A DNA stretch of 64,000 bases from Isoptericola variabilis 225 (GTDB taxonomy: Bacteria; Actinomycetota; Actinomycetes; Actinomycetales; Cellulomonadaceae), in the NCBI RefSeq assembly GCF_000215105.1, contig NC_015588.1, positions 930,001 to 994,000 on the forward strand, read 5' to 3'. The notes below the pieces were generated by a model. The model had not been told where the DNA came from and did not search any database. It worked only from the letters and a program-made list of their open reading frames with translations. Positions 34,694 through 44,268 of this stretch are shown here, one piece after another (position 1 is the stretch's first letter; every line of letters starts with the position of its first letter). The translations under genes and the position numbers were made by a program.

Positions 34694-36377
34694 GGAACGG
34701 CGGGAACTCCTCGCCGAGCGCGACCTCCCGGAAGATCGCCGCGGCGTCGTCGAACCGGTCGCCGCGGAACCGCTCGAGGCCGCCCATGACCTCGCGCAGC
34801 ACCGCCTCGCAGCGCCGCCGCGTGATCGGCCGGCCGTCGTCCGTCGTCGTGCCGGCGTGCACCCACTGCCAGACCTGCGACCGCGAGATCTCGGCCGTCG
34901 CGGCGTCCTCCATGAGGTGGTCGATCGCTGCGGCGCCGACGCCGCGCAGCCACGACTCGATGTAGCGGACGCCCACCGAGACGTTCGTGCGCAGCCCCGC
35001 CTCGGTCACGGTCGCGCCCGCGCGCCGGGCCGACGCGACGTCGAGCAGCTCCGCCTGGCCGACCGTGACGTCGTCGCGCAGGCGGTCCACCTGGTTCGGG
35101 CGCTCGCCGAGCACGGCGTCGAAGGCCTCGCGCGCGACCTCGATGAGGTCGGGGTGCGCGACCCACGTGCCGTCGAAGCCGTCGTTCGCCTCCCGCGTCT
35201 TGTCGGCGCGCACCTGCTCGATCGCGCGCCGCGTGACCTCCGGGTCGCGGCGGTCCGGGATGAACGCGCTCATGCCGCCGATCGCGTGCGCCCCGCGCTT
35301 GTGGCACGTGGCGACGAGCAGCTCGGTGTACGCGCGCATGAACGGGGCCGTCATGGTGACCTGGCCGCGGTCGGGCAGCACGTACGAGTCGCCGCGGGTG
35401 CGGAAGCACTTGATGACCGAGAAGAGGTAGTCCCAGCGCCCGGCGTTGAGGCCCGCGCAGTGCTCGCGCAGCTCGTAGAGGATCTCCTCCATCTCGAACG
35501 CCGCGGGCAGCGTCTCGATGAGCACGGTGGCGCGGATCGTGCCGCGCGGGATGCCGAGGGCGTCCTCGGAGACCTCGAACACCTGGTTCCACAGCCGCGC
35601 CTCGCGGTAGCCCTCGAGCTTGGGCAGGTAGAAGTACGGCCCGCGCCCGCGGGCGATCAGCTCGCGCGCGTTGTGGAACAGGTAGAGGCCGAAGTCCACG
35701 AGCGAGCCCGACGCAGGCTGCGTCGAGCCGTCCGGGCCCGTGTAGGCCAGGTGCGACTCGAACAGGTGCCAGCCGCGCGGCCGGAAGATGATCGTCGGCA
35801 GCTGCGTGAGGTCGCTCGTGCGCAGCGCGTAGTGCTTGCCCGCCTCGTTCGTGAACTCGAGCGTGCCGCGGATCGCGTCGTGCAGCGCGAGCTGGCCCTC
35901 GATCACGTTGCGCCAGGTGGGGGACTGGGCGTCCTCGGCGTCGGCGAGCCAGCACCGGGCGCCCGAGTTGAGCGCGTTGATCGTCATCTTGGGGTCGGTC
36001 GGGCCCGTGATCTCGACGCGACGGTCCTCCAGGCCGGGCGCCCCGACGCTGCCGGCGACGCGCCACGACGGGTCGTCCCGGACCGGCCGGGTCGACGGGG
36101 TGAAGTCGGGGTCGGCGCCGTCGGCGATCTCGCGCGTGCGGCGCTGCCGCTCGAGCAGGAGCCCGCACCGCTCGTCGGCGAAGAGGTCGTGCAGCAGGGT
36201 CAGGAACTCGAGCGCCTCCGGCGTGAGGATCTCGTCGTACCGCGGGCCCAGGGGGCCGGTGACGTCGATCGAGCCCTCGGCGCCGTGCGGGCGCCGGCTG
36301 CCGGTCGTGCGCGACGCCGGGTCCGACGTCGTGCCCGACGGTGCGGAGAAGATGGGGGGTGCGGTGAGCGTGGTCAT
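34656..36377 (-). CDS. aceB: Malate synthase A
   Basis: 573 residues, normal for isoform A. It condenses glyoxylate with acetyl-CoA to malate in the glyoxylate shunt. Family features: LLHDLFADERCGLLLERQRR near the start, WRVAGSVGAPGLEDRRVEITGP, MTINALNSGARCWLADAEDAQSPTW, RATVLIETLPAAFEMEEILYELREHCAGLNAGRWDYLFS with the acidic metal site, and GGMSAFIPDRRD. ATG 36377 is preceded by GGAGG. It lies 17 bases after aceA, so both are one operon read from the promoter region shared with the RamB-like regulator. Convergent 38-base overlap with the glycosyltransferase. Confidence 0.95.
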   Translation of the reverse strand: MTTLTAPPIFSAPSGTTSDPASRTTGSRRPHGAEGSIDVTGPLGPRYDEILTPEALEFLTLLHDLFADERCGLLLERQRRTREIADGADPDFTPSTRPVRDDPSWRVAGSVGAPGLEDRRVEITGPTDPKMTINALNSGARCWLADAEDAQSPTWRNVIEGQLALHDAIRGTLEFTNEAGKHYALRTSDLTQLPTIIFRPRGWHLFESHLAYTGPDGSTQPASGSLVDFGLYLFHNARELIARGRGPYFYLPKLEGYREARLWNQVFEVSEDALGIPRGTIRATVLIETLPAAFEMEEILYELREHCAGLNAGRWDYLFSVIKCFRTRGDSYVLPDRGQVTMTAPFMRAYTELLVATCHKRGAHAIGGMSAFIPDRRDPEVTRRAIEQVRADKTREANDGFDGTWVAHPDLIEVAREAFDAVLGERPNQVDRLRDDVTVGQAELLDVASARRAGATVTEAGLRTNVSVGVRYIESWLRGVGAAAIDHLMEDAATAEISRSQVWQWVHAGTTTDDGRPITRRRCEAVLREVMGGLERFRGDRFDDAAAIFREVALGEEFPPFLTTGAYARYFRQ

Positions 36378-36394
36378 GGGGTGCCTCCGGGAGA

Positions 36395-37738
<1,344 letters not shown>

Positions 37739-37820
37739 CGCGGTTCCTCTCGTCGTCGGGGGACGGGTGTGCGTGACATCGACTGTGGCCCGGCCGCACC
37801 GCCCGGCGCGAGGATCTGGG

Positions 37821-37846
37821 AGGAGAAGTTTCCCGGTTCTTCTCCT
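37821..37846. promoter_or_regulatory. Inverted repeat between aceA and the RamB-like gene
   Basis: aggagaag, a 10-base spacer and cttctcct, centred between the two divergent genes. It is the only clear dyad in this 141-base region and is a candidate operator for the RamB-like protein. It does not match the known Corynebacterium RamB motif exactly. Confidence 0.45.
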
Positions 37847-37879
37847 GGACGGAAGCCGTGACGTGTGTCACCCTCGATC

Positions 37880-39412
37880 ATGGCTATCTCGACATCGAGA
37901 GATCTCGGTACCCGGGAACCGCGCCGGCCGACGCCGCCCGCGGCCGGTGCGGCCGCGCCGTCGATCCCGCTCGAGGCCGAGCCGGACGCGCTCACGATCG
38001 GTCGCCGGATCCGGCATCTGCGCACGCAGCGCGGCATGACGCTCGAGGACCTCGCCACCGCGATCGGGCGGGCTCCCTCGCAGGTGTCGATGCTCGAGAA
38101 CGGCCGGCGCGAGCCCACGTTCAGCCGGCTCCAGGCGGTCGCCCGCGCCCTCGACGCGAGCGTCGAGGACCTCCTGTCGCCCGAGCCGCCGTCGCGCCGG
38201 GACGCGCTCGAGATCGAGCTGGAACGCGTGCAAAGAGGCCCGCTCTTCTCCGTGCTCGGCATCCGTCCCGTGCGGGTCGGCAAGTCGCTCCCGACCGACG
38301 CGCTCGAGGCGATCGTCGCGCTCCAGCGCGAGCTCGAGCGGCTGCACCGCGAGCGGGCCGCGACGCCCGAGGAGGCGCGACGGGCCAACACCGAGCTGCG
38401 CGCCGACATGCGCGCGCAGGACAACTACTTCCCCGACCTCGAGATCGCCGCGCGCGGCCTGCTCGACGACGTCGGGCACACGCGCGGCCCGCTGCCGCAG
38501 CGCGCCGCCGGGGAGCTCGCCGCCCACCTCGGCTTCACGATCCACTACGTGCCCGACGTGCCGCACTCGGTGCGTGCCGTCATCGACCAGCGGCACCGCC
38601 GGGTGTACCTGCCGAGCAACGGGATCCGCGGGCGGTCCGACGCCCGGTCGGCGCTGCTCCAGGCGCTCGCGTCGCACGTGCTCGAGCACGCGGAGCCGCG
38701 TGACTACCGCGAGTTCCTGCGGCAGCGTGTCGAGGCCAACTACCTGTGCGCCGCGCTGCTCGTGCCCGAGCGCGACGCCGTCAAGCACCTGCGCGAGGCC
38801 AAGGAGGCGCGCGCCATCTCGCTCGAGGACCTGCGCGACGCGTTCGCCGTCTCCTACGAGACCGCCGCGCACCGGTTCACCAACCTCGCGACGCGGCACC
38901 TCGGCATCGGCGTGCACTTCATGAAGGTCCACGAGTCCGGGGCGATCCACAAGGCGTACGAGAACGACGGCGTGCGCTTCCCCGCGGACGCGCTCGGCAC
39001 GGTCGAGGGGCAGTACGTGTGCCGGCACTGGACCGCGCGCGTCGTGTTCGGCATCGAGGACCGGCTCAGCCCGTACTACCAGTACACGGACACGCCCACC
39101 GGGACGTACTGGTGCACCTCGCGGGTCTCCGACACCCCGGAGGGCCGCTTCTCGGTGAGCGTGGGAGTGCCGTTCTCCCAGGTCAAGTGGTTCCTCGGGC
39201 GTGAGACGACGGCGCGCGCGACGTCGCGCTGCCCCGACGAGTCGTGCTGCCGGCAGCCCGCCGAGCCGCTGCGGCAGCGCTGGGCCGGGCACGCGTTCCC
39301 GAGCGCGCGCCCGCACGCGTCGATGCTCGCGGCGATGCCGTCGGGCGCGTTCCCCGGCGTCGACACCACCGAGGTGTACGAGTTCCTCGAGCGCCACGCG
39401 CCGTCGTCGTGA
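37880..39412 (+). CDS. RamB/ScfR-type short-chain fatty acyl-responsive regulator
   Basis: 510 residues. An XRE helix-turn-helix lies at about 40-95 (IGRRIRHLRTQRGMTLEDLATAIGRAPSQVSMLENGRREPTFSRL). Then comes a helical linker and an IrrE/M78-like central domain without a clear HExxH zinc site. The C-terminal part carries Cys-containing segments (QYVCRHW, YWCTSR, RCPDESCCRQP) typical of the RamB/ScfR group. In Corynebacterium and Mycobacterium such proteins control aceA, aceB and propionyl-CoA genes and sense acyl-CoA. Divergence from aceA supports that role. ATG 37880 was chosen; an in-frame GTG at 37865 would add five residues. Confidence 0.88.
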   Translation: MAISTSRDLGTREPRRPTPPAAGAAAPSIPLEAEPDALTIGRRIRHLRTQRGMTLEDLATAIGRAPSQVSMLENGRREPTFSRLQAVARALDASVEDLLSPEPPSRRDALEIELERVQRGPLFSVLGIRPVRVGKSLPTDALEAIVALQRELERLHRERAATPEEARRANTELRADMRAQDNYFPDLEIAARGLLDDVGHTRGPLPQRAAGELAAHLGFTIHYVPDVPHSVRAVIDQRHRRVYLPSNGIRGRSDARSALLQALASHVLEHAEPRDYREFLRQRVEANYLCAALLVPERDAVKHLREAKEARAISLEDLRDAFAVSYETAAHRFTNLATRHLGIGVHFMKVHESGAIHKAYENDGVRFPADALGTVEGQYVCRHWTARVVFGIEDRLSPYYQYTDTPTGTYWCTSRVSDTPEGRFSVSVGVPFSQVKWFLGRETTARATSRCPDESCCRQPAEPLRQRWAGHAFPSARPHASMLAAMPSGAFPGVDTTEVYEFLERHAPSS

Positions 39413-39417
39413 CCCCG

Positions 39418-39528
39418 GAGCTGTCAGGCCCTCGCCGGGGTATACCCACGCCTGGGCCTGACAACTCGCCGTACTGCGGAGCTGTCAGGCCCTCGCCGGG
39501 GTATACCCCCGCCTGGGCCTGACAACTC
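39418..39528. repeat. Two copies of a 50-bp palindromic repeat centred on GGGTATACCC-like core
   Basis: 39418-39467 and 39479-39528 are nearly identical, start with gagctgtcaggccctcg and end with ggcctgacaactc. Each is an imperfect palindrome with the core ggggtataccc. They follow directly after the regulator stop, so they could terminate transcription, but duplication and sequence suggest a REP/MITE-like dispersed repeat. Confidence 0.8.
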
Positions 39529-39678
39529 CTGGGGTGCGGGGCGCGGGGGTGAAGGGACGCCGGTGGTAGCACGGAGAAGGTCCGGTGCTGGCACAGATGT
39601 TCCGCGCCGCGCCGCTGCATAGCGTCGTCATCACCGGAGCACGTGGGGGCGTGACTCTGACGACGACGGAGAGACGCG

Positions 39679-40182
39679 ATGCGAACGAACACTCACCAGC
39701 TTCCCGGGCGCATGGTCCCCGCGGTGGGCAGCCCGCTCGAGCTGGAGATCTGGGTGGGCGAGGACGCGCCCGACGACGGACGCGAGCGCGCCCGCCGGAC
39801 GGCGGCCGAGCGGCCGAGCGGCTCGCGACGACTCGTCGGTGCGCTCGGCGCGCTCGCCGGCGTACTGATCGGCGTGCCGCTCGGCGCGGGCGCGGTGGCG
39901 CTCGCGAGCGAGATCGGTCCCGCCTCGACCGGTGACGACGTCGCCGGGGACGCTGCCGAGCTGCGCTCGAGCGCGATCCCGTCCGGCGTCGACGTGCCCT
40001 GGTTCCTCGAGGCACGCGAGGACGACGGCATGGTCGTGCTGGAGCTCGGGGAGAAGGAATGGCTCCTGATGCTGCGGGTCGACGAACGGACCCGGGACGA
40101 CGCCGGCATGGCCGGTGCCGTCGCGAAGGAGCGGCTCCTCGACTGCGTGGCCGGCGTGACCGGCACCAGGACCGGGTGCTGA
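39679..40182 (+). CDS. Single-pass membrane protein, first of two paralogues
   Basis: 167 residues, no known family. The N-terminal 20-30 residues contain LELEIWVGED, then an Arg-rich stretch and one transmembrane helix at about 53-77 (LVGALGALAGVLIGVPLGAGAVALA). The outer domain is about 85 residues with VVLELGEKEWLLMLR and two Cys near the end (LLDCVAG and TGC). The next gene has the same plan, so the pair arose by duplication. ATG 39679 has a GGAGAG ribosome-binding site. The Cys pair suggests a disulfide outside the cell. Role unknown. Confidence 0.65.
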   Translation: MRTNTHQLPGRMVPAVGSPLELEIWVGEDAPDDGRERARRTAAERPSGSRRLVGALGALAGVLIGVPLGAGAVALASEIGPASTGDDVAGDAAELRSSAIPSGVDVPWFLEAREDDGMVVLELGEKEWLLMLRVDERTRDDAGMAGAVAKERLLDCVAGVTGTRTGC

Positions 40183-40357
40183 GGAAGAAGACCCACCGCC
40201 GCGGCACCGTACGGCGCCCCGGCGCACCGACGTGGGACCGAGACGCCTGCGGGTGAAACGCAGGTCGTCGGCGTCCGACGTCCCGGCAGGCCGCGCACGG
40301 CCCTCCCCACGGATGGAGGCCGTGCAGCAGGCGCGACCACGGGGAGGGGAGACTCCC

Positions 40358-40855
40358 ATGAGACGGTCGACGACGGCCGAGCGGCCCGTCGACGCCCCGC
40401 TCCAGCTCGAGATCTGGGTCGGCGACGTGGTGCCAGAACGGCTCCCTCGCCCGCTGCCCCAGCCCGATCACCCTGCGACCGTCCGAGGGTCCCGGCTCCT
40501 CGTCGGGCTGCTCGGGGTCCTGATCGGTGCGGCGCTCGGCATCCCGGCGGCCGCCGTGCTCGGCACCGCACCTCGTCCCGCGGCGGCCGCGCCGCCCCCC
40601 GGCGCGACGCTGCTCGTCGAGCGGTTGGACGACGAGGCTGCCGCCGACGTCCACGAGGGGAGCGGCCCGTGGGTCCTGCGGCCGTCGGACGAGGGCGGCG
40701 TCGCGGTGATCGAGCTGGGCCTCGACGAGTGGGTCGTCGTGCGACGTCAGGCGCCTGAGGCGGCGCCGGTCGTGCCCGCGACCGAGACCCCGGTGCAGCG
40801 AGCCCTCCGCTGCGCGGCCGCCGTGCCGCCGTCGGGCGCGCCGTGCCCCTGGTGA
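40358..40855 (+). CDS. Single-pass membrane protein, second of two paralogues
   Basis: 165 residues. It shares with the preceding gene the cytoplasmic motif LQLEIWVGD, a Pro-rich linker, a transmembrane helix (LLVGLLGVLIGAALGIPAAAVLG), the outer motif VAVIELGLDEWVVVRR and two Cys at the C-terminus (LRCAAAV and PCPW). ATG 40358 is preceded by GGGGAGGGGA. About 175 bases separate it from the first copy, so each may have its own promoter. No family recognised. Confidence 0.65.
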   Translation: MRRSTTAERPVDAPLQLEIWVGDVVPERLPRPLPQPDHPATVRGSRLLVGLLGVLIGAALGIPAAAVLGTAPRPAAAAPPPGATLLVERLDDEAAADVHEGSGPWVLRPSDEGGVAVIELGLDEWVVVRRQAPEAAPVVPATETPVQRALRCAAAVPPSGAPCPW

Positions 40856-40955
40856 AGACGGGCGCTGCACGGGTTCATCAGTGCTAGCACGGATGGCCTG
40901 AGGCCTCCTGCCGCGCATCGTCGGTCTGGGGGAACGACGAGATTCGGAGACTTCC

Positions 40956-41528
40956 ATGAAGCGATCACTGACGATCGGGACCGTCGCCGCGGCGGCGTCC
41001 CTGGCTCTCGCGGCACCGGCGGGCGCGGCGCCGCAGATCATCATCGACCACTGGACGGAGCACCTCGCGTACCTCGCCGACGAGGACCCGGAGTTCTGCC
41101 AGGACCTCGGATTCCCGGTGTGGTTCGAGCTCGACGCGTCCGGCACGTTCCGCGGCACGGTGCGCAACGGGGTCTTCTACGGGGCGAGCACCGTCCACGA
41201 GTCCGGCAGCTACACGAACCTGGAGAACGGCAAGACGTACTCCTTCCGGACGTACGGCAACGACATGGACACGGACGTGACGGGCCTCGGCGACGGCCTC
41301 GTCGAGATCGACGTCCACCACACCGGTGTCGCCTCGCTGTGGTCGGTGGACGGCAAGCCCGTGCTGACCGATGCCGGCCGTGTCACGTTCACGCTCGTCA
41401 TCGACACGAAGGGCACGCCCGACCCGGAGGACGACGAGGAGATCGGCTTCGAGTTCCACCGGTTCACCGGAGGATCGCAGACCGAGGGCCGCGACTTCTG
41501 CGCCGACCTCGTCGAGTTCATCGGCTGA
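40956..41528 (+). CDS. Secreted hypothetical protein
   Basis: 190 residues with a clear Sec signal peptide (MKRSLTIGTVAAAASLALAAPAGAA, cleavage after AGA-A or nearby). The mature part is a beta-rich domain with two Cys (EFCQDLG and DFCADLV) at opposite ends that likely pair, the segment GTFRGTVRNGVFYGASTVHESGSYTN, and an acidic turn PDPEDDEE. No catalytic motif seen. Resembles small secreted beta-sandwich proteins of actinomycetes. Its stop codon lies inside the hairpin shared with the thiolase gene. Confidence 0.7.
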   Translation: MKRSLTIGTVAAAASLALAAPAGAAPQIIIDHWTEHLAYLADEDPEFCQDLGFPVWFELDASGTFRGTVRNGVFYGASTVHESGSYTNLENGKTYSFRTYGNDMDTDVTGLGDGLVEIDVHHTGVASLWSVDGKPVLTDAGRVTFTLVIDTKGTPDPEDDEEIGFEFHRFTGGSQTEGRDFCADLVEFIG

Positions 41529-41551
41529 CCGCTCACAGCGGGAGCGGTCAG
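41525..41551. terminator. Bidirectional hairpin containing both stop codons
   Basis: ctgaccgctc, a 7-base loop, gagcggtcag: a perfect 10-bp stem. The left arm contains the TGA of the secreted-protein gene, the right arm the stop (tca) of the thiolase gene on the minus strand. Confidence 0.7.
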
Positions 41552-42744
41552 GCCTCGAGGAGGAGCGCCTCGCCCTGGCCGCCGCCACCGCACAGCCCGA
41601 CGGCGGCGCGCCCGCCGCCGCGGCGGGCCAGCTCGTGCGCGGCGTGCACCGCGAGGCGTGCGCCCGACGCCCCGATGGGGTGGCCGAGCGAGATGCCGCC
41701 GCCGTGCGGGTTGACCCGGTCGAGGTCGACGCCGAGCCTGCGCGCGGACACGGCGACGACGGCGGCGAACGCCTCGTTGATCTCGACGAGGTCGAGGTCG
41801 GCGGTCGACCAGCCCTCGCGCTCGAGCGCGCGCCCGATGGCGTTGGCCGGCTGCGAGTGCAGCGACCGGTCGGGCCCGGCGACCTGGCCGTGCGCGCGCA
41901 CGGTCGCGAGCACCGTCGCGCCGGCCTCCTCGGCTCGGGCGCGCGTGGTGAGCACGAGCGCGGCGGCACCGTCGGAGATCTGCGACGCGTTGCCGGCCGT
42001 GATGGTGCCCTCCGGGGAGAAGGCGGGCCGGAGCCGCGCGAGCGCCTCGACGCTGGTGTCGGGGCGCACGCCCTCGTCGTCGTGCACGACGACGGGGTCG
42101 CCCTTGCGCTGCGGGACGCTCACCGGGGCGAGCTCGGCCTCGAACACGCCGTCCTTGGCCGCGGTGGCCGCACGCTCGTGCGACGCCGCGGCGATCGCGT
42201 CCTGCTCCTCGCGCGACACGTAGGCGTCGCCGGTGTTGCTCTCCTCGGTCGAGACGCCCATGGCCTTGCCGTCGAACGCGTCGGTCAGGCCGTCCCGCGC
42301 CACGGCGTCGAGCAGCGTCGCCTCGCCGTAGGCGAAGCCCTGGCGCGCACCCGGCAGCAGGTGCGGCGCGTTGGTCATCGACTCCTGGCCGCCGACCAGC
42401 ACGACGGACGCCTCGCCCGTGCGGAGGAGCCGGGCGCCGTCGATCACGGCGGTGAGGCCGGACAGGCAGACCTTGTTGATCGTCACGGCCGGGACGCCCA
42501 TCCCGACGCCGGCCGCGACCGCCGTCTGGCGGGCCGGGTTCTGCCCGGCGCCGGCCTGGAGCACCTGGCCGAAGATCACGACGTCGACATCGTCGACCGA
42601 CAGGCCGCCGGCGCGCTCGAGCGCGGCGCGGGCCGCCACGGCGCCCAGCTCGACGGCGGTCAGGGACGCGAGGGAACCGCGCAGCCGCCCCTGGGGTGTG
42701 CGGGCGGCGGAGACGATGACGACGTCGTCAGCGGTGGTGTTCAT
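41548..42744 (-). CDS. Acetyl-CoA acetyltransferase (thiolase)
   Basis: 398 residues. It cleaves acetoacetyl-CoA with CoA into two acetyl-CoA (or the reverse). The nucleophile Cys lies in [12 protein letters not shown], the catalytic His in [19 protein letters not shown], and the second Cys in [32 protein letters not shown] is also conserved. Last gene of the operon; ATG overlaps the CoA-transferase B stop by 4 bases, which ties it to acetoacetate use rather than polymer synthesis. No phaB or phaC genes are in the window. Confidence 0.95.
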   Translation of the reverse strand: MNTTADDVVIVSAARTPQGRLRGSLASLTAVELGAVAARAALERAGGLSVDDVDVVIFGQVLQAGAGQNPARQTAVAAGVGMGVPAVTINKVCLSGLTAVIDGARLLRTGEASVVLVGGQESMTNAPHLLPGARQGFAYGEATLLDAVARDGLTDAFDGKAMGVSTEESNTGDAYVSREEQDAIAAASHERAATAAKDGVFEAELAPVSVPQRKGDPVVVHDDEGVRPDTSVEALARLRPAFSPEGTITAGNASQISDGAAALVLTTRARAEEAGATVLATVRAHGQVAGPDRSLHSQPANAIGRALEREGWSTADLDLVEINEAFAAVVAVSARRLGVDLDRVNPHGGGISLGHPIGASGARLAVHAAHELARRGGGRAAVGLCGGGGQGEALLLEA

Positions 42745-43433
42745 GAGAGCGCCTCCTCGGGCTCGGACTCGGGATCACCGAGATCCACATTCTGGACCAT
42801 CGGGTCGACGGTCAGGGGAGCCCCGGTCTTGGCGACGACCTCGTCCGCGCTCACACCGGGGGCGAGCTCGCGCAGCACGAGGCCGTCGTCGGTCACGTCG
42901 ATGACCGCGAGGTCGGTGATGATGCGGTCGACGACGCCCTTGCCCGTGAGTGGCAGCGTGCACTCGGGGAGGATCTTGGGGTCGCCGGTGCGGGTCACGT
43001 GCTCCATGAGGACGATGACGACCCCGGCGCCGTGCACGAGGTCCATCGCCCCGCCCGGCCCCTTGACCATCTTGCCGGGGATCATCCAGTTGGCCAGGTC
43101 ACCCGTGACCGACACCTGCATGCCGCCGAGCACCGCGGCGTCGATCTTGCCGCCCCGGATCATGCCGAAGCTCAGGGCGGAGTCGAACACCGCCGCACCC
43201 GGCATGAGCGTCACCGTCTCCTTGCCGGCGTTGATGAGGTCGGGGTCGACCTCGTCCTCGGTCGGGTACGGCCCGACGCCGAGCAGCCCGTTCTCCGACT
43301 GGAGCACGAGGTGCCGGCCCACCGGGACGTGGTTGGGCACGAGCGTCGGCAGCCCGATGCCCAGGTTGACGTACCAGCCGTCCTGCAGCTCGCGCGCGGC
43401 GCGCGCGGCCATCTCGTCGCGGGTCAGGGGCAT
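42741..43433 (-). CDS. scoB: 3-oxoacid CoA-transferase subunit B
   Basis: 230 residues. It has the class I CoA-transferase beta-subunit pattern: [15 protein letters not shown], then the SENG motif in [14 protein letters not shown], whose Glu forms the CoA thioester. Further [14 protein letters not shown] and [16 protein letters not shown]. Together with subunit A it activates acetoacetate with succinyl-CoA. It starts 3 bases after the subunit A stop, in the usual order. Confidence 0.95.
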   Translation of the reverse strand: MPLTRDEMAARAARELQDGWYVNLGIGLPTLVPNHVPVGRHLVLQSENGLLGVGPYPTEDEVDPDLINAGKETVTLMPGAAVFDSALSFGMIRGGKIDAAVLGGMQVSVTGDLANWMIPGKMVKGPGGAMDLVHGAGVVIVLMEHVTRTGDPKILPECTLPLTGKGVVDRIITDLAVIDVTDDGLVLRELAPGVSADEVVAKTGAPLTVDPMVQNVDLGDPESEPEEALS

Positions 43434-43436
43434 GGC

Positions 43437-44249
43437 TCAGGCCTCCTTCTCGGTCGCGGCCGGCCGGACGGTGCGGCGCTCGATCCGCTTCTCGATGTCG
43501 GTGCCCACCTCGACGATCCGGTGGACGAAGACGCCGGGCAGGTGCACGTCGTCGGGGTCGATGTCTCCGGGCTCGACGAGCTCCTCGACCTGCGCGATGC
43601 ACACCCGGCCCGCCATCGCGGCGAGCGGCGAGAAGTTGCGGGCCGAGCGGTGGAAGACGAGGTTGCCGTACCGGTCGCCCTTGGCCGCGTGGACGAGCGC
43701 GTAGTCGGTCGTGATGGCCTCCTCGAGCACGTACTCCGCGCTCGTGCCGTCCGACGCCGTGAAGGTGCGCACCTCCTTGGCGGGGGAGGCAAGGGCGACG
43801 CCGCCCGCGCCGTCGTACCGCTGCGGCAGGCCGCCCTCGGCGACCTGCGTGCCGACGCCGGTGCGCGTCCAGAACCCGGCGATGCCCGACCCGCCGGCGC
43901 GGAGCTTCTCCGCGAGCGTGCCCTGCGGCGTGAGCTCGAGCTCGAGCTCGCCCGACAGGAACTGGCGCTCGAACTCCTTGTTCTCCCCGACGTACGAGCT
44001 CGTCATCTTCCGGATGCGCTTCGCCGCGAGCAGGACGCCGAGGCCCCAGTCGTCGACGCCGCAGTTGTTGCTCACGACCCACAGGTCGCTCGTGCCCTGG
44101 GCGAGCAGCGCCTCGATGAGCGCGATCGGGTTGCCGCACAGCCCGAAGCCGCCGACGGCGAGCGACGCGCCGTCGGGGACGTCGGCGACGGCCTCGACGG
44201 GCGTGGCGACGACCTTGTCGAGCCCGGGCGAGGGTGAGGTGGTGGTCAT
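43437..44249 (-). CDS. scoA: 3-oxoacid CoA-transferase subunit A
   Basis: 270 residues. The alpha-subunit signature GGFGLCGNPIALIEAL is near the start, followed by LWVVSNNCGVDDWGLGVLL, a GGSGIAGFWTRTGVGTQV oxyanion segment and AKGDRYGNLVFHRSARNFSP. It pairs with subunit B to make succinyl-CoA:3-ketoacid CoA-transferase. ATG 44249 was chosen over an upstream extension with poor codon use. Starts 19 bases after the transporter stop. Confidence 0.95.
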   Translation of the reverse strand: MTTTSPSPGLDKVVATPVEAVADVPDGASLAVGGFGLCGNPIALIEALLAQGTSDLWVVSNNCGVDDWGLGVLLAAKRIRKMTSSYVGENKEFERQFLSGELELELTPQGTLAEKLRAGGSGIAGFWTRTGVGTQVAEGGLPQRYDGAGGVALASPAKEVRTFTASDGTSAEYVLEEAITTDYALVHAAKGDRYGNLVFHRSARNFSPLAAMAGRVCIAQVEELVEPGDIDPDDVHLPGVFVHRIVEVGTDIEKRIERRTVRPAATEKEA

Positions 44250-44268
44250 GTCGGTCCTTCCTTCCACC

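Noticed and set aside
41548..44249. Thiolase and CoA-transferase genes as a polyhydroxyalkanoate synthesis cluster
   Set aside because: No PHA synthase or acetoacetyl-CoA reductase is nearby; the transporters and CoA-transferase point to uptake and breakdown.
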